Origin: an uncultured Chloroflexales bacterium
GTDB lineage: Bacteria; Chloroflexota; Chloroflexia; Chloroflexales; Chloroflexaceae
Length of the DNA: 64,000 bases
Direction: 5' to 3'
Assembly: GCA_937902315.1 (NCBI GenBank)
Contig: CALGUG010000014.1
Coordinates: 1 to 64,000 of the forward strand
Shown: positions 45,224 to 54,129 of the stretch, piece after piece
How the letters are laid out: every line of letters starts with the position of its first letter
Numbering within the stretch: the first letter of the stretch is position 1
The notes under the pieces: model-generated
Databases searched by the model: none
What the model was told of the DNA's origin: nothing
Seen by the model: the letters and a program-made list of their open reading frames with translations, nothing else
Position numbers and translations under genes: made by a program

Positions 45224-46159
45224 TTAGCCTCGCATATAAGGGCCGCGCCGCAAGACGCGTTGGCGCGCCATAGACATATTCCTGTAAGGACGAGGATACA
45301 AACCGTTGCTGTATCTGCGATTAGCGATGCGGCTACCATAGACATGGCGACGCAACGCTAAGTTCGTGGAACGTGGGTGGCTTAGCACGCGGCGGGTTTG
45401 GCGACTCATAATACGCGCTGCGACATGAGGGCTGATTGGACGACCTCGGGCAGCACGCTGCGAAAGAAGGTAGCTGGTGTCGGAGACGATCGACGGGATC
45501 AGACGTACGCCTGGGCGGGTGGCGCGGTGGCGGCGCAGAACACGGGTCAAAATGGCGGTACCACGCACCAAATGGGGCAGGATATCGCGCAGTTCGGCGC
45601 GTTCGTGTGGACGCAACACGGTCAGGGTTGCGGCACCGATCATCGCCTCGGCCTCGGCTTCGCTTTGGGCTTGGGCTGCGACAGCGGCCATGTACTCGGC
45701 TTGGGCCTGCTGAGGTGTGGGGCGGGTATTTTGAGGCAGCTTGCGAACCTCATCCTCAAACTCGCCTTCGTACTCGAACTCGTCTTCATACTCCCCTTCT
45801 AGCAGAGCGCTGGCAGCACCTCCGAGAATTGTGCCCAATGGCCCGCCTACTGCTGTTCCAACGATCGGCGCAGCTACTTTTGCAACCGAACGCAATGCGG
45901 GGAGGGCGACTTTACCGATCTTGCTGATTGTTCGACCGAGCTTGCCAAGGAATTCTTCACCTTCGAACTCGTCTTCGTACTCATCCTCGAATTCACCTTG
46001 GCCGACGGTCTCGAACTCATCCTCGAACTCGTCTTCGTACTCATCTTCGAACTCACCTTGGCCGACGGTCTCGAACTCATCCTCGAACTCACCTTGGCCG
46101 AGAGTTTCGTACTCATCCTCGAACTCCCACTCTGTTTGACCATTGTTGATAGCGGTCAT
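45224..46159 (-). CDS. Acidic-aromatic repeat protein, paralogue 1 (311 aa)
   Basis: From ATG 46159 (AAGGAG 8 nt upstream). Residues about 8-66 are repeats of EFEDEYE and EFEDEFETVGQG. A hydrophobic Gly-rich segment follows (VAAPIVGTAVGGPLGTILGG), possibly membrane-active or a glycine-zipper, then a second acidic stretch (EGEYEDEFEYEGEFEDE), and a basic helical domain (about 195-290) paralogous to that of 44499-45182 (AEAEAMIGAATLTVL and GRPISPHVAARIMSRQTRRVL). First gene of the cluster. The charge pattern suggests self-assembly or binding to a basic partner. No relation to a known enzyme. Confidence 0.82.
   Translation of the reverse strand: MTAINNGQTEWEFEDEYETLGQGEFEDEFETVGQGEFEDEYEDEFEDEFETVGQGEFEDEYEDEFEGEEFLGKLGRTISKIGKVALPALRSVAKVAAPIVGTAVGGPLGTILGGAASALLEGEYEDEFEYEGEFEDEVRKLPQNTRPTPQQAQAEYMAAVAAQAQSEAEAEAMIGAATLTVLRPHERAELRDILPHLVRGTAILTRVLRRHRATRPGVRLIPSIVSDTSYLLSQRAARGRPISPHVAARIMSRQTRRVLSHPRSTNLALRRHVYGSRIANRRYSNGLYPRPYRNMSMARQRVLRRGPYMRG
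45950..46125. repeat. In-frame DNA repeat coding the EFEDE-type blocks
   Basis: Near-identical blocks of 36-60 bp (CTCGAACTCATCCTCGAACTCG with CCTTGGCCGACGGTCTCG, given in parts) recur three to four times, consistent with recent expansion by slippage or recombination within the gene at 45224-46159. Confidence 0.75.
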
Positions 46160-46685
46160 GGTAAACACTCCTTTGTTAAAACCGAATCCAAGCAATTACT
46201 TGCTGGTTCTTGTATAACAAAGAAGATCTATTCTTGATAGTCACATCTTTAAAGAAGTCCAATTCGCTTAACTAAAATAAGTGACAACTATTCAAACTAG
46301 ATTGTATATGTCCATTACTCGTATTTTTTTCTGGAATGAGGTTTGATAGTAAAAGAAAATTGTTGAAATGTGTATTTATAAAGTGAAAAATGAATAGAAT
46401 CGGGCTATAAAATAGAAATAACGGGTGTCACTCAGATGAGTGACACCCGTTTGTGCTACAGAAAGAATTTTAGTGAAGATTACGTCTTTGTTCTAAATTC
46501 ATTCAAACTCGAGAACATATTTGTACTTGAGAAACGTTCATAAGAATGAAAGACATACCATTTCCTACATTATAGCGCATATATTTTTTTGAAATGTATG
46601 CTATAGGAGCGTGAAATAGAAAAATAACAACATGCTAGTGCTTCTTCTTGATGAATTGAGTAGCTAACCTTTTAAGGAGGTATCC
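46160..46685. promoter_or_regulatory. Divergent control region of the acidic-repeat cluster and the LuxR-type gene
   Basis: 526 AT-rich nt without a gene. The hairpin 46421-46450 (ACGGGTGTCACTCA with TGAGTGACACCCGT) lies near the middle and belongs to neither gene's 3' end. On the minus strand it is followed by TTATTTCTATTTT, as for a terminator. It may end a small minus-strand RNA or mark an operator. Confidence 0.5.
46421..46450 (-). terminator. Terminator-like hairpin inside a divergent intergenic region
   Basis: Perfect 14-bp complementarity with a short loop, T-rich tract on the minus side. A terminator here has no known gene to serve, which hints at an unannotated short transcript starting between 46450 and 46685 on the minus strand. 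Confidence 0.5.
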
Positions 46686-47123
46686 ATGTCCGTAAGCGGT
46701 TTACATGAGCAGTCTCCCCATTTTCATCACGAAGCACCCTTACTGCTACCTCAAGAGCTTTTTTGTCATATTGTCGAACACTTGGTGCAACGTAGCTCAA
46801 GCGACGTTTCAGAAAACCACCCTGCACCTCAAAGCGATGATGAGATCTTGTATGAAATGCAGTTCAATGGCAAGCGTTACTATATCGCTATGCGTGCCAT
46901 TCAGGATGTTTCTGACGAAAGTATGGTCAGCTTGAGCCCACGCGAACTCTCCATTGCTCGGCTGATCGCCCAAGGCCTACCCAATAAACATATCAGTCTC
47001 ATTTTGCAGATTAGTCCCTATACGGTTGCGACACATCTTCGACGCATATTTGTAAAATTAGGCGTTTCTTCGCGGGCAGCAATGGTTGCTCGCCTACACG
47101 AAAAACGCCTACTTTATAGCTAA
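46686..47123 (+). CDS. LuxR-type HTH transcriptional regulator
   Basis: 145 residues. C-terminal GerE/LuxR helix-turn-helix (about 78-140): LSPRELSIARLIAQGLPNKH then ISPYTVATHLRRIFVKLGV. The N-terminal 75 residues match no known sensor domain; there is no receiver Asp pattern. A strong AAGGAGG precedes ATG 46686. It is transcribed divergently from the acidic-repeat cluster and is a good candidate for its regulator; that is positional inference. Converges with the GntR-type gene (9-nt gap, no terminator). Confidence 0.9.
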   Translation: MSVSGLHEQSPHFHHEAPLLLPQELFCHIVEHLVQRSSSDVSENHPAPQSDDEILYEMQFNGKRYYIAMRAIQDVSDESMVSLSPRELSIARLIAQGLPNKHISLILQISPYTVATHLRRIFVKLGVSSRAAMVARLHEKRLLYS

Positions 47124-47132
47124 AACGCGGTT

Positions 47133-48284
47133 TTATTTTGAAGAATCGCCCGTCTGTGAATCTTCCCCGCTTTCGCTATTTCGTGAGACACGCAGGCGGG
47201 CGCCGCACGATTCGCGTACGATCAGGTTGGTTGGCAGCACAGTATGAGTGTAGGGTCCGTCGTAGCCTTCGATGCGGTTGAGCAGTAGATTGCCCGTACT
47301 AAAGCCGATTTCAACCCGGGGCTGGCCGACTGTAGTGAGCGCCGGGCTGATGTGTGCCGAGAGCGTTACATCGTCGAAGCCGACTAGGGCGAGTTCGTGG
47401 GGCACCCTGATGCCGCAGCGTCGAGCCGCTTGGAGCAGGCGTATAGCCAAAAAATCGTTGACGGCAAAGATTGCATTGGGGCGATTGGGTTTTTGGAGTA
47501 GCTGGATGAAGGGATCGGATAGTCCGTCGTTTTTTGGCTTTTCGATTTGCACGATCAGCTCTTGGTCGAAGGGAATGTGATAGTCGTTGAGTGCTTGGCG
47601 ATACCCTGCATAACGATCGTTGACCGAGGTGGTGCGTAAGTCTGCGAGGCTGTCATAGAGAAATGCGATCTGGGTATGGCCTAAAATGATGAGGTGTTCG
47701 GTTGCGCGATAAGCCCCAGCGAAGTTATCGGCAGTCACGCGGTCGCATTCTAAGTCGGGGAAGTAGCGGTCGATCAGAACAAAAGGAATCCCCTCGGCTT
47801 TGAGTTGCCAGATCGAGCTATCGTAGCGCATATTGCTGACGGGGAAAATGACTAAACCCGCCACCCGGTCGGCTAGCATGCGCTGGATATCTCGGGCCTG
47901 TTGTTCGACACGTTCGTCGGCATAGGCGAAGCTGAACTGATAACCGCGTGATTTAACTGCTTGTTCCACCCCAATCAGAATATCGAGTGAAAGTTGATCG
48001 CGCATATAAGGGAGTATCAAGCCGATACGACGTTCGCTGCCCTCTCGGTTTGTTTTTACGTTGAGATAGTGATCGCTGACAAAGGTACCCTTTCCTTGAA
48101 TGCGCTCGACACAGCCTTCTTGCATCAACAGATTCAAGGCTTGGCGTATTGTGCCGCGACTAACCCCATGAGCTTGGGCAAGTTCAAGCTCGCTGGGTAG
48201 CTTCGTACCTACTGGTAATTCTTGACCTATGATCTGCGTTCGTAAGCGCTCAAAAACTTCTTTATAACGTGTCATAGGCATCAT
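47133..48284 (-). CDS. GntR/LacI-type sugar-responsive transcriptional regulator (AraR-like)
   Basis: 383 residues. N-terminal winged helix of GntR type (about 5-72; LAQAHGVSRGTIRQALNLLM). Residues about 82-365 are a LacI/periplasmic-binding-like effector domain (IGLILPYMRD, VIFPVSNMRYDS, IPFVLIDRYFP, FAVNDFLAIRLL). This domain pairing occurs in AraR-like repressors that respond to sugars. It is divergent from the ABC importer operon and probably controls it. The C-terminal tail is acidic and Ser-rich. Three Met codons lie at the start (48284, 48281, 48275); the first is given. Confidence 0.9.
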   Translation of the reverse strand: MMPMTRYKEVFERLRTQIIGQELPVGTKLPSELELAQAHGVSRGTIRQALNLLMQEGCVERIQGKGTFVSDHYLNVKTNREGSERRIGLILPYMRDQLSLDILIGVEQAVKSRGYQFSFAYADERVEQQARDIQRMLADRVAGLVIFPVSNMRYDSSIWQLKAEGIPFVLIDRYFPDLECDRVTADNFAGAYRATEHLIILGHTQIAFLYDSLADLRTTSVNDRYAGYRQALNDYHIPFDQELIVQIEKPKNDGLSDPFIQLLQKPNRPNAIFAVNDFLAIRLLQAARRCGIRVPHELALVGFDDVTLSAHISPALTTVGQPRVEIGFSTGNLLLNRIEGYDGPYTHTVLPTNLIVRESCGARLRVSRNSESGEDSQTGDSSK

Positions 48285-48312
48285 AAGGTATAAACAATTT
48301 TTTGATTTTCTT

Positions 48313-48342
48313 ATGATATCATTGTCTTGTAATGATCGTCAA
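48313..48342 (-). promoter_or_regulatory. Promoter of the GntR/LacI-type gene with overlapping palindrome
   Basis: On the minus strand TTGACG (48337-48342), 18 nt, TATCAT (48313-48318). The -10 overlaps the palindrome ATGATATCAT (48313-48322), a possible operator. Confidence 0.55.
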
Positions 48343-48621
48343 GGTTGTACACGTTTTAGGACTTAACAGCTATCTGTGTTTCGATCATCTACGTTTTTGC
48401 TCAGCCTTCGCTCGATCGGAATACTGTTTTTCTTCTGGCTAGGATACGAAAATCACCCCAATCTGAAGGGAGGATCGCTTCTGCTCTGACCGCTCAAGCG
48501 AGGCCTGAAGCGATGCGATGGCGCTAGGGTTGTCTGTCGGAGATGGCGAGGAGTGTAGGTTGAAGTATGTAAATGTCTATACCAATTTTGGACAACCTCC
48601 CTCTAATTTCTATACGACTGC

Positions 48622-48651
48622 TTGACAAACCTTTTTTCAATATGATACATT
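48622..48651 (+). promoter_or_regulatory. Promoter of the ABC importer operon
   Basis: TTGACA (48622-48627) followed after 18 nt by TACATT (48646-48651), with a direct repeat GATACA at 48644 and 48655. About 150 nt of leader precede the solute-binding protein. The rest of 48352-48800 shows no gene or element. Confidence 0.5.
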
Positions 48652-48800
48652 TTTGATACACACCTGACAACTAAACATACACCCCACATCGTAACCTTGC
48701 AACGCTGCCGAGCTCGGCACAGTTACTCCGCCGTATCCGGCACGGTCACTCCATCTACAAATTGTTTGTTATATCGGACGTATTTGTGAGGAGGCAAGAC

Positions 48801-50750
48801 ATGGCAATCGAAGTTGATTGTTCTGATGTTACGTTCTCGAGTGGTTCATCGTTGAAGCGACGCCTTTCTCGCCGTCGTTTGCTCAGAATTGTGGGTGCAA
48901 GCAGTGGAGCTGGCCTATTGGCGGCTTGTGGTTCTGCTCCAGTTGCCCAAGAAGAACAACCCACTTTGGCTGTTGTTCAGCCAAGTGGCCTTACTCCTGA
49001 CGCCGCCATTGCTCCAACCAGTGCGCCTGCTCCTACCGTTGATGCCCCTGTAGCGCCTACTGCTGCTCCTACTGCGGCCTCAAGTGGCGCTGCCAGTGGA
49101 GAGTTTGTGCTCAATGGTGTGACCCTGCCTTACAATCGTAACGAAACGATTGTGATGGATCAGACCGACTACAGCATTTTCGACAGTTTCAACATCTACA
49201 TTCCCAACGGTAACGAGTTTGCTAGCGGCTACCAGCAGCAGGTGATCGAATATCTCTGGTACGCTAACTATGTCACTGGCGAAATTACCCCTTGGCTTGC
49301 AACCGGTTATAGCTACAACGACGACTACACTCAGTTAACGCTTAAAATCCGTCCCGGTGTAACTTGGAACGATGGCCAGCCTTTCACCGCCGAGGATGTC
49401 GCTTTTACCATGAACATGCTCAAGAACGATCCGACCCTTGGTGCTGATGGATCGGCTGATGCGAAGTTCTGGAAAGAAGTGACTGCGCCCGATCCCGAAA
49501 CAGTATTGATTACCTTTACCGATCCACAGCCACGCGGCCATCAGGTCTTTATCTGTAAAATCTGTACAGGCTTTACCGTTCAACCCAAACATATTTGGGA
49601 GAAAGAAGATCCAAGGACCTTCCGCAATAACCCGCCTGTGGCAACCGGCCCTTGGATGTTTGAGAAAGCCTATCCAGAGCAGAAGATCTTCGTTTGGAAG
49701 CGCAACGACAACTACTGGAACAAAGAGAAGTTGCCTGCGGCTAAGTATCTGATCTATCGCAAATCGCCGGCGGCCGACCAAGCTTTGCCCGAGGCGATCG
49801 CAAATATATCGGATTCGGGTGGGGGCCTCGACTACGATATCTACACCCAAAACGCCGCTCAACTGCGTCAGATCAACCAAGTAGCCTATCTCGATCCTTG
49901 TCCGCGCGGTTTTTGGTTCAATTGCGCCCAACCGCCCTTCGATAAAGCAGAGTTCCGGCGTGCTGTTTCGATGTTGATCAATCGCCAGAAGATCGCCGAC
50001 AACATTTGGGCGCCGCCCTCACAGCCTGCGATTGCACCTTGGGCTGCCTACCGCAACCTCGATCAATACATCAATAAAGAGGCTAACGAAAAGTGGGGCA
50101 CCTTGACGTATGACCCTGACAAGGCGCTTGAGTTGCTGCAGAGCATTGGCTATAAGCAAGAGAACGGCCAACTGATTGGCCCAGATGGCAAACAAGTCGC
50201 CTTCGAGATCATCACCCCCGGCTTTGCTGCTGGCGATAAACCGGCCCGCGAATACTTGATCGCCCAAGATGTCTCGGAAGAGTGCAACAAGCTCGGCATG
50301 GCGACAAGTGTTAAGCCTTTACAGGGCAGCACAATGTGGAATACGGTCGATGAAGGTCGCTGGGCTTGTGGATCGTGGTGGATGTGTGGCGCAACCGTTG
50401 ACCCGCTTGAGCTGTTTAAGAACTTTACCAGCGATCTCGCTCAACCTATTGGAACACGCGCCATCAACAATGCTCAGCGTTTGCAAGACCCCGCCTTCGA
50501 CGAAGTGGTCAACAAGTTGAAGACCATCACCCCCGATGCTCCCGAAGCGGCGGAGCTCTATTTGCAAGCCTACGACGAATTTATGCGCGCTTGCCCCGGT
50601 GTTCCTGTCATTCAAACCATTTACACTGCCTATTGGAACACAACCTACTGGAGCGGTGGCTTAGATCAAGAGAATCTCTATACCGTTCCGTTCAACTGGT
50701 GGGGCCAATACCTGTTTGTGACCCTGAACGCTAAGCCGACCGCCGCATAA
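48801..50750 (+). CDS. ABC transporter solute-binding lipoprotein, family 5 (peptide/oligosaccharide type)
   Basis: 649 residues. N-terminus with SRRRLLRIVGASS (Tat-like arginine run), then a lipobox LLAAC, so an exported lipoprotein. A Pro/Ala/Thr linker (about 48-105) precedes the SBP_bac_5 fold with family features (ITPWLATGYSYNDDYTQLTLKIR, shown in part as TPWLATGYSYND; GVTWNDGQPFTAEDVAFTM; ATGPWMFEKAYP). Family members bind oligopeptides, nickel or, in several thermophiles and Chloroflexi, oligosaccharides. The Gfo/Idh enzymes and GntR/LacI-type regulator nearby favour a sugar-like ligand. ATG 48801 has GAGGAGG upstream; a start at 48762 is less likely. Confidence 0.92.
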   Translation: MAIEVDCSDVTFSSGSSLKRRLSRRRLLRIVGASSGAGLLAACGSAPVAQEEQPTLAVVQPSGLTPDAAIAPTSAPAPTVDAPVAPTAAPTAASSGAASGEFVLNGVTLPYNRNETIVMDQTDYSIFDSFNIYIPNGNEFASGYQQQVIEYLWYANYVTGEITPWLATGYSYNDDYTQLTLKIRPGVTWNDGQPFTAEDVAFTMNMLKNDPTLGADGSADAKFWKEVTAPDPETVLITFTDPQPRGHQVFICKICTGFTVQPKHIWEKEDPRTFRNNPPVATGPWMFEKAYPEQKIFVWKRNDNYWNKEKLPAAKYLIYRKSPAADQALPEAIANISDSGGGLDYDIYTQNAAQLRQINQVAYLDPCPRGFWFNCAQPPFDKAEFRRAVSMLINRQKIADNIWAPPSQPAIAPWAAYRNLDQYINKEANEKWGTLTYDPDKALELLQSIGYKQENGQLIGPDGKQVAFEIITPGFAAGDKPAREYLIAQDVSEECNKLGMATSVKPLQGSTMWNTVDEGRWACGSWWMCGATVDPLELFKNFTSDLAQPIGTRAINNAQRLQDPAFDEVVNKLKTITPDAPEAAELYLQAYDEFMRACPGVPVIQTIYTAYWNTTYWSGGLDQENLYTVPFNWWGQYLFVTLNAKPTAA

Positions 50751-50763
50751 GCAATGAGCTGTA

Positions 50764-50800
50764 CTCCTGTTTTGTATGGCTTTGCTATACAAAACAGGAG
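50764..50800 (+). other. Intercistronic hairpin after the solute-binding protein gene
   Basis: Perfect 14-bp stem CTCCTGTTTTGTAT/ATACAAAACAGGAG with a 9-nt loop, 14 nt after the stop codon. No T run. Such hairpins protect the abundant binding-protein mRNA from decay or reduce downstream transcription relative to it. Confidence 0.75.
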
Positions 50801-50848
50801 CTCTTCCGTCGTTGTATGCGCTTCGTGACAGCATAAAGGGATATCCTC

Positions 50849-51871
50849 ATGCAGAAGTATAAACGTTTCCTGTTCTATGTGCTCCGCAAAGTTGCCACCT
50901 ATCTCTTTACAATTTGGGCAGCGTTCACCATAACCTTTTTCCTCTTTCGATCGCTCCCGGGCGATCCGGTCTCTGCATGGGCAGGCGCTTTGCAACAGCG
51001 CTATGCCGTCAATATGGCGGGCGGCAGCGAAATGGTCGAAGCCTATCGTAAGCAGTTTGGCCTCGATAAGAGCATCAGTGAGCAGTATTTTAGTTGGATG
51101 TACAACGCGATCGTCCATCAGAAGCTTGGGCCATCGTTTGTGAACTTCCCCCGCCCTGTCGAGGAGCTTTTGGCAGAGCGGATTCCTTGGACGGTTGGTC
51201 TGCTGAGCGTTTCGATCTTGTTGGCTTGGGTGATCGGCCTACTGTTGGGGGCTTTGGCGGGCTGGTTGCGCAACTCGTGGATCTCTTCGCTGCTAACAAA
51301 CTATGCCGTGGTTATCTCTCAAGTGCCGCCCTACCTTGTGGCAGTGATGTTAGTGCTCTGGTTGGGCTACTCTTGGCGCATACTGCCAACCCAAGGCGCT
51401 TGGGATGCCCAATACACCAAAGGCTTCAACCTGCCCTTTATCTTGAGCGTACTCAAGCACGCTATTCTGCCATCGGTATCGATTATTTTGGTCTCGGTGG
51501 CGGGTTGGATCTTGTCGACGCGCTCGCTGATCGTCAATATTTTGGGCGAAGACTACCTGATTTATGCCGAGGCCAAGGGCTTGCCGACCAGTCAGCTCCT
51601 GTTGCGCTACGGCTTGCGCAATGCGCTCTTGCCTCAAACGACGGGCTTGGCGCTCTCGTTAGGCTTCATTATGAGTGGTCAGCTTCTGATCGAAACGCTT
51701 TTCCTCTACCCCGGCTTAGGTGAACTATTGGCCCGCGCGATCGGCGCTTTTGACTTCAATACGATTATGGGCTGTGTGATGCTCTCGATCGTGACTGTTA
51801 TGACAGCCAGTCTTATTATCGACCTGTTACTACCGTTAATCGATCCGCGTGTTCGGGCGGTTGTGTCCTAA
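50849..51871 (+). CDS. ABC transporter permease 1 (DppB/OppB type)
   Basis: 340 residues, six transmembrane segments, first starting at about residue 8. The EAA loop that contacts the ATPase reads EAKGLPTSQLLLRYGLRNALLP-like (short form: EAKGLPTSQLL). The large N-terminal periplasmic loop (PGDPVSAWAG...) is normal in this family. It pairs with the permease at 51920. Confidence 0.93.
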   Translation: MQKYKRFLFYVLRKVATYLFTIWAAFTITFFLFRSLPGDPVSAWAGALQQRYAVNMAGGSEMVEAYRKQFGLDKSISEQYFSWMYNAIVHQKLGPSFVNFPRPVEELLAERIPWTVGLLSVSILLAWVIGLLLGALAGWLRNSWISSLLTNYAVVISQVPPYLVAVMLVLWLGYSWRILPTQGAWDAQYTKGFNLPFILSVLKHAILPSVSIILVSVAGWILSTRSLIVNILGEDYLIYAEAKGLPTSQLLLRYGLRNALLPQTTGLALSLGFIMSGQLLIETLFLYPGLGELLARAIGAFDFNTIMGCVMLSIVTVMTASLIIDLLLPLIDPRVRAVVS

Positions 51872-51919
51872 AGCACATACTTAGTCCGCTTTTCGCGCTT
51901 GTAGCATTATGGTGATGCG

Positions 51920-52792
51920 ATGACGTGGCTACGTAACTGCTGGAACACCAGTTTGCGCTTTCGTATGGGTGTCATATTGCTGATCGCTTTTATTGTGTTG
52001 GCGGCCATCGGGCCACTGATCTACGGCCCGCTGCTGCGCGGCGAACAGTTTGATATCAACCCTGCAGCGCCCGGCAACTTCAAACGTTGGCAAACTTTTT
52101 CAGCAACGCACCCGCTTGGAACCGATGGTGATGGTCGTGATTTGTTGGGCGCCTACCTGCTTGGTATGGCGACCTCGTTGCGAATCGGCCTCTTGTCGGG
52201 CTTTGTGGCGACCTTGATAGGAACCATGGTCGGCTTTGCTGCGGGCTATTTTGGTGGCCCTACTGATACTGGCCTGACCATGTTGGCTAACATCTTGTTG
52301 ATTATCCCCGCTTATCCGATTTTGGTCGTGCTGGTGCTCTATACGCCGCGTATCACGCCCGAGATGATGGCCCTGATCTTAGCGGCATTCAGCTGGCCTT
52401 TTGCGGCGCGCACCATTCGCGCTCAGGTCTTAGGCCTCAAAGAGCGGCCCTACGTCGATCTAGCACGCATCTCGGGGGTAAGTTCGCTTGGAATTATTGT
52501 GACTGAGCTGGTGCCGAACTTACTCCCCTATTTATTGGTGAGTTTAGCCTTTAGCACGCTCGGCGCGATGGCCGCTGAAGTCGGCTTGGCTTTGATTGGT
52601 TTAGGCCCCAGCAACGGAATTTCGCTTGGACTCTTGATCTTTTTTAGTCGTGGTGTGTTTAGCCTAGGCCGCTACGATGTTTTGCTCATTCCTCCGCTTA
52701 TTTTGATCGCGATCTTTACTGCTATTACTCTGATCAATTTGGGCATGGAAGAATATCTGAATCCGCGTTTGCAGAACGTAACGGGCCGCTAA
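51920..52792 (+). CDS. ABC transporter permease 2 (DppC/OppC type)
   Basis: 290 residues, six transmembrane segments. GTDGDGRDLLGAYLLG is the family's N-terminal motif and the EAA loop is VDLARISGVSSLGIIVTELV-like (short form: ARISGVSSLGII). 48 nt after the first permease. Together they form the membrane channel. Confidence 0.93.
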   Translation: MTWLRNCWNTSLRFRMGVILLIAFIVLAAIGPLIYGPLLRGEQFDINPAAPGNFKRWQTFSATHPLGTDGDGRDLLGAYLLGMATSLRIGLLSGFVATLIGTMVGFAAGYFGGPTDTGLTMLANILLIIPAYPILVVLVLYTPRITPEMMALILAAFSWPFAARTIRAQVLGLKERPYVDLARISGVSSLGIIVTELVPNLLPYLLVSLAFSTLGAMAAEVGLALIGLGPSNGISLGLLIFFSRGVFSLGRYDVLLIPPLILIAIFTAITLINLGMEEYLNPRLQNVTGR

Positions 52793-52839
52793 ATGCCGCT
52801 GATCCCCTATGGGAGCGCATGAAATAGAGAGGCAGAGTC

Positions 52840-53937
52840 ATGCAAGTTCCTGTCGACCTAGGTTTGCAAGCAAAACCCAAAGGACCAGATACATTAATCG
52901 ATGTGCGCGATATGCGAATCTACTATGCAACTACGGCTGGCGAGGCCAAGGTTGTAGATGGGGTAGATTTACGCATTTATCGCGATGAAATATTTGGAGT
53001 CGCAGGGGAAAGTGGCTGCGGCAAGTCGACCTTTGTTGAAGGCTTATTGCGTTTGATCAAACTGCCCGGTTACATCAAAAGTGGCACTGCGCAGTTCTTT
53101 CCCAAAAATGTTGAGGGAAAAGAGCCAGATGAACCTATCGATCTCTTAAAAATCTCTCAGCAAGACATGCGCAAATTGCGCTGGAAACATATCGCCTATG
53201 TGCCCCAAGGCGCCATGAACGCGCTTAACCCGGTGATGCGAATCGACGATCAAATCGTCGATGCCATTCACGCCCATGTGAATATGTCGCGTAAAGACGC
53301 CATCGAGCTGATGTTAAAGCAGCTCAATATGGTTGGTCTGCCGCCCTATGTCGCAAACCAATATCCGCACGAGCTGAGCGGTGGTATGAAACAGCGCGTC
53401 ACAATCGCTTCTTCGATCTCGCTCTCGCCCGATGTGCTGATGGCCGACGAGCCCACTACCGCGCTCGATGTCAATATCCAGCGCATTATTCTCCAAGAGC
53501 TGAAAGAGATCCGCGAGCGTTTAGGCCTCACGATCGTGTATGTCAGTCACGACATGGCGGTTCACGCCGAGCTGGCCGACCGAATGGGCATTATGTACGC
53601 TGGCAGTGTTGTCGAGGTCGGAACAACGATCGACATCTTTAAGCGCCCTCTTCATCCCTACACTCAAGGCTTGATCAAGTCGATTCCCAAGATCGGCGGC
53701 CCGCGCGAGCGTCTAGTCGGCATTCCGGGCCTTGCCCCCAGTCCTTTGGCCTGGCCGAGCGGTTGCAAATTCCATCCGCGTTGCAGCAAAGCCATGGACA
53801 TTTGTCGCCAAGTTGCGCCCCGTTTAGGTGTTGTGGAGGAGGGCCGTCAAGTCGCCTGTCACCTCTACGAAACCCAGCCCAAGGTCGAGAGCGAAAACAG
53901 CGAACGGACCCTATCAGAGATCAAGTTGCACGTTTAG
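52840..53937 (+). CDS. ABC transporter ATPase 1 (DppD/OppD type)
   Basis: 365 residues. Walker A GESGCGKST, signature LSGGMKQR, Walker B LMADEPTTALD, H loop VYVSHDMAVHAE. The C-terminal oligopeptide-transporter domain has Cys residues in GCKFHPRCSKAMDICR and VACHLYE that in the family may hold an iron-sulfur cluster. Followed by a family B element before the second ATPase gene. Confidence 0.94.
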   Translation: MQVPVDLGLQAKPKGPDTLIDVRDMRIYYATTAGEAKVVDGVDLRIYRDEIFGVAGESGCGKSTFVEGLLRLIKLPGYIKSGTAQFFPKNVEGKEPDEPIDLLKISQQDMRKLRWKHIAYVPQGAMNALNPVMRIDDQIVDAIHAHVNMSRKDAIELMLKQLNMVGLPPYVANQYPHELSGGMKQRVTIASSISLSPDVLMADEPTTALDVNIQRIILQELKEIRERLGLTIVYVSHDMAVHAELADRMGIMYAGSVVEVGTTIDIFKRPLHPYTQGLIKSIPKIGGPRERLVGIPGLAPSPLAWPSGCKFHPRCSKAMDICRQVAPRLGVVEEGRQVACHLYETQPKVESENSERTLSEIKLHV

Positions 53938-53952
53938 GCGCTCTCAGGACCG

Positions 53953-54115
53953 ATACCTAATCCGCTTGATGTGTTCAAAGCATTGGCGATCAGGTCTCTT
54001 ACCTACATTCGGCTGCTAGCGCGTCCGCCTACGGCTACAAGGCGTTGTTTGCTACAAGCGACTGCTATCTGTGTGCAGAGGCCGCCCGAAAATGCTACAA
54101 ACGGGTTTCGTACCA
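53953..54115 (+). mobile_element. Family B element inserted inside the ABC importer operon (core 54021-54038)
   Basis: Left end ATACCTAATCCGCTT, core GCGTCCGCCTACGGCTAC, GAGGCCGCCC, right end AAACGGGTTTCGTACCA. It lies between the two ATPase genes, and its right end directly abuts the AGGAGG ribosome site (54115-54120) of the next gene. The copy is close to full length (about 163 bp). Confidence 0.72.
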
Positions 54116-54129
54116 GGAGGGTCTGATCT

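Noticed and set aside
39872..46159. Contractile injection system or type VI secretion cluster
   Set aside because: No sheath, tube, baseplate or AAA ATPase gene is present; only toxin-like and unknown proteins.
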